DNA of 64,000 nucleotides from Arcuatula senhousia (taxonomy: Eukaryota; Mollusca; Bivalvia; Mytilida; Mytilidae). Of this stretch, positions 12,557-24,302 are shown in pieces; position 1 is the first letter of the stretch, and each line of letters starts with the position of its first letter. Location of the stretch: the NCBI GenBank assembly GCA_963971305.1, contig OZ020309.1:14501001-14565000 (forward strand), written 5' to 3'. The translations under genes and the position numbers were made by a program. Under the pieces are notes generated by a model that saw only the letters and a list, made by a program, of their open reading frames with translations, searched no databases and was not told where the DNA came from.

Positions 12557-13122
12557 TTCACATCTACGGCTACAAGGGGACACAGCGGACACAGGCCCGA
12601 AAAATTCTCTGGAAGCGACCCATTTCAGGGGACACAGCGGACACAACGTTATTTCATTATACATCTACGGCTACAAATGGACACACAGACACAAGCCCGA
12701 AAAATTTTCTTGAAGCGACCCGTTTCAGGGGACACAGCGGACACAACGATATTTCATTATACATCTACGGCTTAAAGGTGACACAGCGGACAAAAGCCCG
12801 AAACATTTTCTAGAATGACTCGTTTCAGGGGACACAGCGGACACAACGTTATTTCATTATACATCTACGGCTAAAAGGGGAAACAGCGGACACAGGCCCG
12901 AAACATTTTCTGGAAGCGACCCATTTCAGGGGAAACAGCGGACACAACGTTATTACTTTATACATCTACGGCTACAAGGGGACACAGCAGACACAAGCCC
13001 GAAAAATTTCCTGGAAGTGGCCCGTTTCAGGGGACACAGCGGACGCAACGTTATTTTATTATTCATCCACGGCTGCAAGGGGACACAGCGGACACAGGAA
13101 CGAAAGCGGACACAACGTTATT
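12557..13122 (+). repeat. 101-bp minisatellite array, segment B
   Basis: About 5.5 further units of the 101-bp GGGGACACAGCGGACACA repeat in the same orientation and phase as segment A. It begins in mid-unit where segment A stopped, and ends in mid-unit after ACAACGTTATT at the next insertion. Confidence 0.95.
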
Positions 13123-15225
13123 AAGTCCCCCAAACAACGTTTGGGGACTTATTGTTTTTGCACCGTTTCTTATTATGTCCCCGACCACGAAGTGTCGTCG
13201 GGGACATATTGTTTTTACTCCGTTTCTTATTTTTCTTATTATTATTATTATTATACTTTTTTCTTTTTCTTCCGTCAACCTGATGCACGAACTTGTCCGA
13301 CTATCTCCTCGGACAAAGGTGGACCGATCGATTTGAAACTTGGAGGGGTGATAGGTCCCAAGGTCCTACAGTGTTTTTTGCGATTTATAATTTCAAAATG
13401 GCCGCCATTTCCAAGATGGCCGCCAAAAATGGCGAAAAATGTAAACATTGTCCGATTTCAACGAAACTTGGTATACAGGGTATAACGGTGATGGCGACTG
13501 ATGGCGCATTGTCGGAATTTCTGTAATGGCCGCCATTTTCAAGATGGCCGCCGAAAATCGTGAAAAATGTAAACATTGTCTGATTTCAACGAAACTTGGT
13601 ATACAGGGTATAAGGGTGATGGCGACTGACGGCGCATTGTCGGAATTTCTGAAATGGCCGCCATTTTCAAGATGGCCGCCGAAATTCGTGAAAAATGTAA
13701 ACATTGTCCGATTTCAACGAAACTTGGTATACAGGATATATGGGTGATGGCGACTGATGGCGCATTGTCGGAATTTCTGTAATGGCCGCCATTTTCAAGA
13801 TGGCCGCCGAAAATCGTGAAAAATGTAAACATTGTCCGATTTTAACGAAACTTGGTATACTGGATATATGGGTGATGGCGACTCACAGGGCATTGTCGGA
13901 ATTTCTGTAATGGCCGCCATTTTCAAGATGGCCGCTGAAAATCGCGAAAAATGTAATTATCGTCCGATTTCAACGAAACTTGGTATACAGGGTATATGGG
14001 TGATGGCGACTCACGGCACATTGTCGGAATTTCTGTTGAAGAGGACAGACATTAAATGAGAACGGGAGGGGACATCCCACGTTTCGGGAAACGTAAATTT
14101 TAATTTTTCTTATTATTATTATTATACTTTTTTCTTTTTCTTCCGTCAACCTGATGCACGAACTTGTCCGACTATCTCCTCGGTCAAAGGTGGACCGATC
14201 GATTTGAAACTTGGAGGGGTGATAGGTCCAAAGGTCCTAAAGTGTTTCCTGCGATTTAAAATTTCAAAATGGCCGCCGTTTCCATGGAAACCGGATTTGT
14301 TCTAGATACCGGACATCGCCATATCTCGGAAACCTAGGTGGTCAGGACCTTGAAACTTGGTATGTTTGTAGAGCTTGATTAGTACTACTAAATGAGCGAA
14401 AAAAATTCGGAAGCGGTATTTACGGTTTTCGAGATATAAATGAAAATGTGATTCTAAAGGGAGATAATCGGGTCCAAATTTTTCAAAAATTTCAAAGTGG
14501 TCTGATTTTGATGAAAATTGGTATACTGATAGATTATGGTGTTGCGAGTAATATTCTATATCTAAAATTAAAATTTGACGATGGCGGCCATTTTGAATCC
14601 AAGATGGCTGCCAAAACTTCAAATTGCTTCGATTTACATGAAAATTGATATTTAGGGGTATTTTGACATGCTGAACAGAATTAACTCGGTATCACAGACA
14701 TTAAATGAGAACGGGAGGGGACATCCCATGTTTCGCGAAACATAAGTTTTAATTATTATTATTCTTCTTCTTCTTCTTCTTCTTCTTCCGATTCTTCCAC
14801 TTAGTCGTGAACTTGTCCGGAGATCCCAGATAAAACGACTCCACATATCAATTTGAAACTTGGCAGGATAATAGATAGTAAAGAAAGGAAGCTTTGTTGA
14901 CAATCGGACTTTTCAAAATGGCCGCTGTTTCCATGGAAACAGGAAAATGGACTAAATATTGGACATTGCAATATTTCGGTAACCTAGGTGCGCAGGGTTC
15001 TGAAATTTTGTAGGTTGATAGAGCAAAACATTCTCTTTCATAATATGAAAAAAAATTTTGAAGCGATATTTACGGTTTTAGAGATATAAATAAAAATGTG
15101 ATTTCTCAAGGGAGATAATCGGGTCGAAATTTTCAAAGTGCTCCGATTTACATGAAAATTTATATTTAGGTTTTTTTTGACATGCTGAAGAGAATAGTGG
15201 CAAATACGGGTCGTTTGGGGGACTT
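13123..15225. mobile_element. Modular hairpin-ended element inserted in the minisatellite
   Basis: AAGTCCCCCAAAC at 13,123 is matched by its exact reverse complement ending at 15,225, giving 13-bp terminal inverted repeats. The left end itself folds back (AAGTCCCC...GGGGACTT), and a second hairpin (ATGTCCCCGAC / GTCGGGGACAT) follows near 13,174. Inside are three related modules, each starting with a TTATTATTATT or TTCTTCTTC tract and the CGTCAACCTGATGCACGAAC or GTGAACTTGTCCGGAGATCC segment. Two end in ATTAAATGAGAACGGGAGGGG. No transposase is encoded. The minisatellite continues beyond it at about 15,250, so the insertion is younger than the array. The true right border could lie up to 25 bp further right. 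Confidence 0.7.
13385..14040 (+). repeat. 128-bp tandem repeat (about five units)
   Basis: ATGGCCGCCATTTTCAAGAT starts at 13,526, 13,654, 13,782 and 13,910, with a variant at 13,398: a constant 128-bp period. Each unit also has ATTTCAACGAAACTTGGTAT and ATTGTCGGAATTTCTG. The period is not a multiple of three and open frames through it shift, so it is not coding. It lies in the first module of the hairpin-ended element. Confidence 0.93.
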
Positions 15226-15249
15226 TGTGACTTGCTTGCAATCACAGTT

Positions 15250-15355
15250 AATACTTGTTTCATTATACATCTACGGCTACAAAAAGACACAGCGGACACA
15301 AGCCCGAATTTTTTTCCGGAAGCAACTCATTTGAGGGGATACAGCGGACAAAATT
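15250..15355 (+). repeat. 101-bp minisatellite array, segment C
   Basis: One diverged unit (TTTCATTATACATCTACGGC, then AGACACAGCGGACACA) in the same orientation as segments A and B. It marks the right flank of the insertion and the decayed end of the array. Confidence 0.85.
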
Positions 15356-15399
15356 ATAAAATTTCATTTTATAATTTTGAGGTTGAACTCATTTATGAA

Positions 15400-15800
15400 T
15401 ACGGAAGCGTATTCGGGACATGGTCTTTTACTTTATTAATTGGTTATATCCAATTAGTAATTGGTTATATCCAATAAGTAATTGGTTATATTCAGTTATT
15501 TATTGGTTATATCCTGTTACTAAGTGGTTATATCCAGTTACTAATTGGTTCTATCCAGTTATTAATTGGTTATATCTAGTTACTAACTGGCTATTTCCAG
15601 TTACTAATTGGTTATATCCAGTTACTAACTGGTTATATCCAGTTAATAATTGGTTTTATCCAGTTATTAACTGGTTTTATCCAGTTATTAACTGGATATA
15701 ACCAGTTAGTAATTTGTTATATTCAGTTTTTAAATGGTTATATCCAATTACTAACTGGTTATATCAAGTTGCTAACTTGATATATCAACTTACTAATGAG
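15400..15800 (+). mobile_element. Solo left end of long-TIR transposon: 21-bp palindrome array
   Basis: Starts with the family terminus TACGGAAGCGTATTCGGGAC, then about 18 units of a 21-bp repeat of the type GGTTATATCCAGTTACTAATT. Each junction forms an inverted pair (CCAGTTA n TAACTGG). The same terminus and array occur at 39,794, 45,818, 45,893, 52,043 and 56,219. The matching right end is not found. The element's cargo follows to about 18,612 and then stops, so this copy is truncated. Confidence 0.85.
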
Positions 15801-15829
15801 TAATAATCATTTAATTTCACAACTACCAT

Positions 15830-18612
15830 CTGATTGACAGCAGCATTCCGCCCGCCCGCGCCCAAGCTTATGGGGTTGTCGTATCACAACTTTGCTTACC
15901 GATTTGTTTTTTTTCCATTCATTAATAATTGAGGCAGACTTCTTACAATCACGTCTGGATAAAAAAAAATCGAAGACCAGCTTACTATCTGCTATATTGA
16001 TAATGTACCAAACAATTTCTTACATCTCACTTATCACAGGAACTTGCGATATAAGATGCTATCTGTTCTAAAAAGTTTGCCTCATATTTACATCTCGCAT
16101 AGACATTTAAGGAGCACTTTCGACAAAACTATGACAAACGTGATGACATCAACTTTCCAATCGTCAACTTCCCCTTCTTGTGTAGCAACATTCCGTCCGC
16201 TCCAGCTTATGTGGTTCACGTATCACAAGTGATTCGTTTTTCCAGGGCTTGCAAGGTATACATTGATTTTCGTTGACAGAGCGTCGTGCTTGGCACAAAA
16301 ATAGCTAAAGCAAGGTTATGTTGTTCCTTTCCTCGATTGCTGCCATCAACTTAAGAGGTTTTATGGAAGACATCATCAGCTCATAGACAGATATGGGGTT
16401 ACAAAGTTGTCTCTCAGATGAATGCAGATGTGGGTTTGTTAAGTTATCACTGACAGCGCGACGTGTGTGTTGCAACAGACAGGAACTGCTTAATTTTTTC
16501 CGGAGTACCTGAGTTCACTCTCGTTACAATTGAGTTCGCTTGTCAGTTGATGTTAGTTGGTTTGTTGTGTTTTTTTACAAAAGGTAGAACACACTCAAAA
16601 TGATAAAAAGGTAATCTTGGGGCATTAAAGAGCAAAGACAAACCGTCAATCATAAACGAAAATAACACGAACAAACAGAGAACACAAAAACCGACAGAAC
16701 ATCAATCAAAAATGTGAACTTAAAGTCATAAGAGAGTGAACTGCTGACCCTGACCTAAAATTTTCACATAAATGACTCCGTTAACTCAAACTGCAATTTC
16801 AATGTAATTTTTATGATCAAGCTGTATGATCATTTCGAAAACTTTTTACTCACTAGAACCCAAAGTTAGGAAATCCACAATTCAAAAACGTGTTGAAGTC
16901 CAAATAATAAGCACAAAACTTCGATGGGGGAGCCAAACCTTAGGTTTTAGTATTTACAAAAATGCAGAAAAAACTGTACACACGAGACATGACCTCATAT
17001 ACAAGATAGTCAGAATCTACCAAAATAAGGTGACCTTGACCTACATTTTCCACATGAACACTGGTCAGTTTTTTGAGATTTTTGTCAGATTTTCGGAATC
17101 CTCTGGATTTTACCATCAAAATACAGATAATATTTTTGCCCAGTAACCCCCTTTTTTCTCTTTATAATACTATTTATTTAGTCATTAGGAGTAAAGTTTT
17201 AAAAAATTCTTGGTATTTCTTCATAGGTATGTACACTAAAACAAGTCTAATGTTAAACCTATGAAAAAGTCAGAGAAAGCATTTTCCCGCCAAATTTTTA
17301 ACGCTTATTTTCTCGAAAACGAGTTCAGCAATCTATTAATTTTTTAAGCTTATTTTATACCTTCACCTATGGTCTATCCATCAAATACATAAATTAAGAT
17401 ACCTTGTTATTTTCAAACTGACCAGCAAACATACTTAAGGTTAAAGTTTTAGTGATTAAGAACTGACTGTCATGTGCAATTGACAGCTTCATTTTTTTTC
17501 AAAAAAACAAAACAATATCGTTTATGATATTACCATGCAATTCAGGTAATTAAAAGAAACATGATATCATTATGGTAAAATACATGATCACCATGAGCCG
17601 ATGTGTCGCATATTTTGACATCAAGGTAAAATTACTGCTTATTTTACATGCAGTGCCTGTCTTGGCCATAACATTTTACCCTTTGGCAAGCTTTGATACT
17701 TGACATGAGAATGTATCACCATGAGCAGATGCGTCGCGTACTACAATGTACTTCATATCATCTTGACTTTTTACTTCAAGACCAAATTATTGCTGATTTT
17801 TCTTGATTTTCCTGTCTGGGTGATAACGTTTAAATTATCACTTGGAATACAGCTTTGACATTTGACATCAGAATATATAGGTTGCATTATAGAATGACCT
17901 TCACCTTTGACCTTACTGGTAATTTCACAGGCAATGCCTGTCCAGTCATAACTTTTTATCCTTCGGCAAAGAGCTTTGATATTTTACATTAGGGTACATC
18001 ATGATACGATGTGTCATGTACAAGAATGACTTTCATACGACCTTGACCTTACCTCAAGGTCAAATTATCTCAACTTTTACATCAAACTATGGAATTTGGG
18101 TAGGTCACTACCAGGCGGCTTGATTTTTTACCTAGAGATCATTTTTATGAGATTTTGGATTATTAAGTCTTTGCCGGGCAATTACTTTTGCCTATTTGGT
18201 CACTACTTGAGGATGTGTCACGTACAACTATGGTTGACTTTGATATTTGAGTTCAAGGTCAATTTTGATATTTTGGACCATAAATTTGTCTGTGCCATAA
18301 CTATCATTGGCCTTAAATATTTGGTACGTAGATACGTTGTCACAGGCCAATTTTTTGCATGCCATCTCTGTTGACCTTTGATTCAAAGTCCTTTCTAATG
18401 TTTTGAACCATTGCCTTTTCCAGGACATAACTGTTTTGGGGAGAGGGATTTATAGAAGCATTAAGCTTGTTTCCCAATCCAGTATAAATAAATATGTTTA
18501 AATTAACTGTTTTGTCTTTTGACATAGGCCTTAGATATTTGGTATATTATATCACTACAAGATAGTGTGTCATGGGCCATGACCCTAACCTTGACCTTCA
18601 AGGTCGAATGTG
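15830..18612 (+). mobile_element. Cargo block I of the long-TIR family, with decayed PLE remnant
   Basis: This block matches 47,100-49,430 in the same orientation, and 41,919-43,990 in reverse. Its first part (15,830-16,560) is a ruined Penelope-like RT: CSNIPSAPAY is readable near 16,186, and the TTTCCGGAGTACCTGAGTTC tail follows near 16,500. The remainder is non-coding, with many CCTTGACCTT / TCAAGGTCA words. Compared with the other copies it keeps 17,005-17,440, which is deleted in the 48-kb copy. It ends abruptly after CTTCAAGGTCGAAT. Confidence 0.75.
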
Positions 18613-19100
18613 AACAATGGGGAACAAATTGTTCATCTTTTTTATCAACTGGGCGTTCAACTTTTAGTATATAATAATCCATGTAAAATAAACGTTTATT
18701 AAATCCAATATACGGAATAAAACAATTACAAATTAATATTACATTACACATTCGATGTTATAAGAGTGGAGCAAGTTCTTTATTAGCTCTAACATTCTAA
18801 TTTCGCTAACACAAACAGATACATTTAATAAACTAAACTCCTCCCAATTCAACATATAAAGTAATTAAGAATTCTAAAAATGACCAATAGCTTTCTCTCT
18901 TATAGAAACCTTTAGACTATAAACATATTTTAATGTCAAACAATGTTTATCATGAAACCTTAATGAATTTTACAGTTACTCTGGTCAGCCGTTATCAAAA
19001 TAACAATAAAAATTAGAGAAGAGATAAATTGATTTCAAACTCTGTGATGTTCCTTTCAATTCCCAGATGGTCATGAGAAAGATCTACACGTGTGGAACTG
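18613..19100. other. Intergenic DNA
   Basis: AT-rich, no gene or repeat recognised. It ends at a 9-bp target duplication (GTGGAACTG, 19,092-19,100) of the element to the right. Confidence 0.4.
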
Positions 19101-20134
19101 GGGCGATTTGGGCGCATTTCAATTGAGCGAATTTGAAAATGACCCCTGTTTTCATTTGAGCGAATTTTTCTATTTCAATTGAGCGAATATTTTTTGCAGG
19201 TAAAAACAGGTAAATATAGGTAAATGACTATAATTTTTTATACCCTTTTTGGTACTTGTATTTAAAATTTATACAAAAAAAGACAGAGAAGAGGACTTAA
19301 ATTTTCATATACAATTTATTATACTTATTGTAATATTAAAAACATTAGTGGTTGCGGAACAAATATTCAATAACTTGATTTCATTTATTTTTCATTTCTA
19401 TATATTAGAAAAGATTGAAATTTCGATGGACAATAATCAGAAATACACAAGTGGCCAAATTACTATTTTCGAATTTATTGAGCTGCTAGGGTACAAATTT
19501 GATGTTTGCGTTGCCTTGTAAAGTGATTAAGTCAGTCTACACGTAAACACATAGTGCTCACATTTTAAAGTTGGTATCTGACAGTGTTTTATTTTTTAGC
19601 ATGTGTGAAACATTATTTCAATAAACATATTGTTTTCATATTTGTTCTATCTATGTTTTCTTAATAGTACTTAAGAAAATGGTCTCCAAAATTACTTGTA
19701 AAAGCAAAATTTACCTGTAATTTACCTGTAGAAAAATTCGCTCAAATGAAAAAAATATTTCGCTCAAATGAAACTTTTTTTTCTCTCAATTGAAATATCA
19801 ATTCGCTCAAAGAGGGGGGGCAAGGGGGTTAGCTGTTCCTGTGTTATTGGCTTAAATTGGTTCTCTGTTAGCTGTTATTGCAGATATCAGATTTAATGTT
19901 AACTGTTATTGACCAGTTCTGTGTTAACTGTTATTGAAGAAATTCAGTTTACTGATACCTGTTATTGAATAATATAATTTTATGTTATCTGTTATTAAAA
20001 ATAGTATGTTAGCTAAATTGAAATGGTCAGTCCAAAAATGTCAATTCTCTGTTATCTGTTATTGGGAAAATCAATTCCCTGTTAAGGTGTTATTGGACCC
20101 CCCCTTGACCCCCCTCCTCAAATGAAGTGCACCG
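19101..20134. mobile_element. Non-autonomous inverted-repeat element with 9-bp target duplication
   Basis: GTGGAACTG occurs at 19,092-19,100 and again at 20,135-20,143, flanking the element as a perfect 9-bp duplication. The arms are inverted copies built of repeated CAATTGAGCGAATT / ATTTGAGCGAATTTT words, each arm ending in CAGGTAAA or TTTACCTG words. A 9-bp duplication is typical of Mutator-like elements, but no transposase is present and the 90-codon frame at 19,249-19,521 has no motif. The right arm is interrupted by a second small element (19,812-20,116). Confidence 0.8.
19812..20116. mobile_element. 305-bp G/C-run-ended miniature element nested in the larger one
   Basis: Flanked by the direct repeat CTCAAA (19,806-19,811 and 20,117-20,122). 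Ends are GAGGGGGGGCAAGGGGG and CCCCCCCTTGACCCCCCTC, inverted copies of each other. The inside is about nine loosely spaced CTGTTATTG words. Removing it restores TTCGCTCAAATGAA, the repeat word of the surrounding arm, which confirms the insertion. Confidence 0.85.
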
Positions 20135-20143
20135 GTGGAACTG

Positions 20144-22798
20144 ACCAGTCTAGACTTCTCATTTTTGTATTCAGCCGGGAAGCAAACTGGCAATTTAATT
20201 ACTTTTTAGGCCCGCTGAATATTTAAAAATTCAAGGGGGATAATTGAAATATTTTCCACGAGGTGGCGCTGCTCAATCCCAAACTAATTTGTTTGGGTTG
20301 AAAAACTACGTGTTTTTGGTTTTTATATAAAATAAAACATGTAAATGAAATTAAAAATTGATTCAAAATATATTTTTTGCCATGACTGTCGATTATGAAC
20401 AGGATTGGTTCCTGAAAAATTAAGAAAAGTGAACTTTACGATCGGTAACGAAACTTCGTGTTTCTTTTTTGTCGCGTATGTTTACACTTTTCTCAATTGA
20501 CAGAATCAAGTTCTAGCGGATGAATATACCTAAGAACTGGTTTCCTATGTAGAATTATGTATTATCCGTTGGTGGTTAACAGGAATTTACGTCACTCTTA
20601 ACAGTTTTTGAGAAAATGGTTCTTTCACCGACACCGTCAAAACAAAGAAAGTTGTCCAGGTATCCCCCCATTTTCTCGCATATTTTGTCAATATTTATCA
20701 CTGTAAACAATGAAACGATTTGTCAGAAGGTTCTTAGTATAATGTTACTTTAATTTAAAGTGAATAACAGAAACTTGACATGCCTTTCGTGATGTAGTTC
20801 AACATTTTTTTCGTTCAAAATTCCCAAAGAATGAGATGTTGTCATTTAATGTCAATGTTTAAAATCTTCACCAGTCGATGTTTCTAAATGTAGGGCTCTA
20901 TATTTTTGTTGTAAAGATGTGAACTTATACAAAATGGCTTTTCATTGTTTACAAGATCAGTATTGACCCATGCTCCATTTACTTTACATGCTGTCTTTGA
21001 TTTTTGCAAATGCCTCGATGAAAAAATTGTATATATGATAATAAAACCTTTAACAATGTGAATGAAGTTATATTTTTCCAATCATATGTATGCAATTGCA
21101 TCGTAAAAGCATGCATATGTCATATGTGTGTTCACATTCATTTTTTTATTTTTTCACAGCCCAATTTTTACATTTTAGGATGAAAAAATGGGGGGGGGGG
21201 TGAGTTCCAACCGCTCGAGTATTGGCCACTGAGTTTTGTGTCTTATTACTACACGGTGGTATAAACATGTGTAAAACATGAACCACTCATTTCTCATTTA
21301 AAGATACCATAATGAAAATAAATTTCTGTTTTCTGTACTACGTGTCAAAAACTTTTGACACAGGTTTTCTCTCCGAGTCTCGTGTACTGAAAATTATCTA
21401 AACCTGCTAAACAGTGGATTATTGGTTGTGTCATTCTCAAAAATGATGTGCTATACTTAATATTCTTTTATCATATATTTAAGTAATTATACAACAGTCT
21501 CTTAAGACAAAACACATTACCTTTATCACATACCATATATATCGCATAACCTAAGGCTACATCGCATATACCCTATATCGCACCCATATCACAAAATCAC
21601 ACACAAAGGTAATTACAAGTCGAAGATGTTGTGATGTAAATATTTGATATAATGAACATTACATTGCAAAATCTGTTTTGCATGCTGTATTTACCCCAGG
21701 CATCTATATCATGCTGATGGCCAACTGTATTAACCCTCAACCTATATCATACCTCAGGCCTTTGGTATGTCGCGGGGTAAATAGAGCACGCGATACATAT
21801 TTTGCCATGTATTATTCAGTATATATTGAGATTGCCAAGACTGTAGATCCAATATTATTATTTGTCCAGACTGTTCAGAATGTGTCGAGACCAAATTTCT
21901 ACATGTCAAGACTGATAAGAATATGTCCAGACACAATATCTAGATGTCGATACAATTAAGCCTAAATGGAGAGTAAGTTTCAATATGTCAAGAAAGTGTT
22001 GAGACAAAATTTGTACTGTTTTAGAATGTTGAGACCCCAAAACATGACATGTCGAGACAAAAGACAGTCGAGACAAATGCAGATACATATTGCTACAAAA
22101 TCAGAATGTCTTCTTATATCAAGACAAGTTCTTACCAAAATTTTACTTTTAAGATTTTGTAGTGATAGTTGTTAGCTTGTTCATAATGTACTTGATATAT
22201 ACATTTATATCCAGGATACACATTGTATACTCTTAATCATGTTAAAGATCGATAATTGAAATCTAGTCATATTAGGTGTTAGCTTGTTTATTATCCCCGG
22301 TGCTGGATTTGGCCTTCCTGTTCAAACTTTTTGGTTTTGAGAACTTTTCATTTGTTATCTTCCAACGTTTTGATTCAAATGCTGCTGATGAGAGGTTGTT
22401 CCTTGAAATATCAATATACAGCATAACCAAATTAATCAATTTATACCGTTTTTATACGACCACAAAAAAATTTGCGGACCCATAATGGTATGATGCTGTC
22501 GTCGTCGTTGTCTGTTAACTTTAGTGTATACAGGATAACTTTAGTTCTTTATGTACCTGATGTTTATAAATAGACTTTCTCTATTGTGTTTCATTGGACC
22601 ATTGATTCCTGGAATCTAGAAGTAGATACATTATGTTGTTAGAACAGTTCCTCTTTTGCGTGTCATTGAATCATTGGTGTAATTTAATAGTTTTGTTCTT
22701 TTTGTGATCCATTCAATTGAAATCACATCTTGGTTGTAATTTTGTGTTTTTATTATGTCTTTGTTTGATATGAATGTCCTCTTGTTCTGAGACAATAA
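20144..22798. other. Intergenic DNA
   Basis: No gene recognised. There is a poly-G run near 21,190. GTCGAGAC / GTCAAGAC words recur between 21,830 and 22,080 without a fixed period. A TTTTTATACGACCACAAAAA segment near 22,450 resembles a repeat common in bivalves. Open frames here are short and motif-free. Confidence 0.4.
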
Positions 22799-22951
22799 CA
22801 GGGCTGTCAAGTTTTTATGAGCTGCATGCGTGAGATTTGACCAAAAATTGAAAGATCAAAGGAAAAAATTAAAAGATCAAAGAAATTTGCCGCCAAATTG
22901 CCGACTAGATGCGTGAGTCTCACGCAAGTTGCGTGACACTTGACAGGTCTG
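22799..22951. mobile_element. 153-bp MITE
   Basis: Ends CAGGGCTGTCAAGT and ACTTGACAGGTCTG are inverted repeats (12 of 14 match). CAATAA flanks both sides (22,793-22,798 and 22,952-22,957), a 6-bp target duplication. The inside holds GCGTGAGTCTCACGC, a perfect palindrome. No coding capacity. Confidence 0.75.
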
Positions 22952-23473
22952 CAATAATTAAATTCAATATGATTTTCTCACTCATGATGCATGTCTGACA
23001 GTTATTTTAAGTGATTGTGATGCATCTATGTAAATTCCACTTTGGTATTGTTTTTTTTTGGGGGGGGGTTCCTTCCCATGCTGGCTTTTGGGTGTTGTTT
23101 GTCATTCTCAATTAGGTTTATTATATATATCTTCCTAGACTAAATAATTTAAATACTTTGTTTTATTATTATTTTTTAAAATATCTCTTTCTTTCAGCAA
23201 GCGCGAGATCTGCTCAAGGTTCCTGAAGAGGATGTACAAAAGTCATATATCTTGTTCTATCATATTTTGCCATATTTTTTTTTCATTTTAGATTCCATCA
23301 TAATGAATGCATGCTCCTGGGTTGCTATTTTACTTTAAAAAAATATGTATTGTAAATTTATCAATAAAACCGGCGGACATGTTCACATAGCCTTTTTAAA
23401 AAAAATATTGCTTTGTGGATATTCTATATTTTGATCTTCTTCCAGTATCTGTAAAACTACAATGTTCATAGCA
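22952..23473. other. Intergenic DNA
   Basis: AT-rich sequence with a T-run followed by a G-run near 23,050. Nothing coding is recognised. Confidence 0.4.
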
Positions 23474-24093
23474 TTTTTAGCTCACCTGGGCCCAGTATCA
23501 TGAAACTTGGCATTTAAGTGTAATCTTAAGGTAGAAATCGTAAGATTTTGTGTGATTTTAAGAGTGTCTCTGGAAACCTCTCGTAAGTAGCTCCCCTCAC
23601 TCTTTAGCTGATCGTAAGAAAGCCACTTTAAGAAGTAAACTTAACGAGAATTACCCGATAAACCGGGTCAAAACTTTAAGCGTAACACTCGCGATCTGTT
23701 TTAACAACAAGTAAGGATGAAGTTATCTCCTTTTCCTATATATGTCCGAAAGTTAGCTTAGATGTATAAAATGTACATTGCATTTGAAATATATACATGT
23801 ATATTGGAAGAATAGTTTTTCAGTTTCATTAAAATTACATTTAGTCTGATATATTAATTGTACATGTAGTTGGTTCAATATATGCCAGTTCTTTGTTTAA
23901 AGTTTACTCAATTATATCAATCATTTTGTAATCACTGTATGATATTGGCAAAAATAAAATGTCTTGGTAAAACTTAGCTTATCAGTTTTAGATTGCCCAT
24001 TTAAAGTTATGATGTATTCCATGGTTTTGATTCAAATGGTGCTGATGAGAGGTTATTCTTTTATTAAATAACATATATAGCATAAACAAATTA

Positions 24094-24302
24094 CTGTGGA
24101 TTCATTTATTTTCGTGGGTACCAATTTTCATGGTTTGATGAAAAAGGATCAGTTCGTGGATTCTTAAATTCGTGGTTTCGAAGACTGCAGCAAAGAGATC
24201 AATATTATATTTCCATTTTGTGGGGCATCAATTTTTCGTGGGTAAAGGCCACCCACGAAAACCACGAAAATTGATACCCCACGAATGATAATGAAACCAC
24301 AG
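24094..24302. mobile_element. 209-bp TA-flanked MITE
   Basis: Ends CTGTGGATTCATTTATTTTC and GATAATGAAACCACAG are inverted, flanked by TA on both sides, as expected for a Tc1/mariner-type miniature element. The inner part is also palindromic (TTTTCGTGGGT / ACCCACGAAAA). No coding capacity. Confidence 0.8.

Noticed and set aside
13293..14059. Overlapping frames rich in MAAIFKMAA / GGHLENGGH on both strands
   Set aside because: Translations of the 128-bp tandem repeat. The period is not a multiple of three and the frames shift.
15420..15701. 93-codon frame of repeated NWLYPVT
   Set aside because: The 21-bp TIR unit happens to be in frame. It is a repeat array between terminus and gene, present in both orientations.
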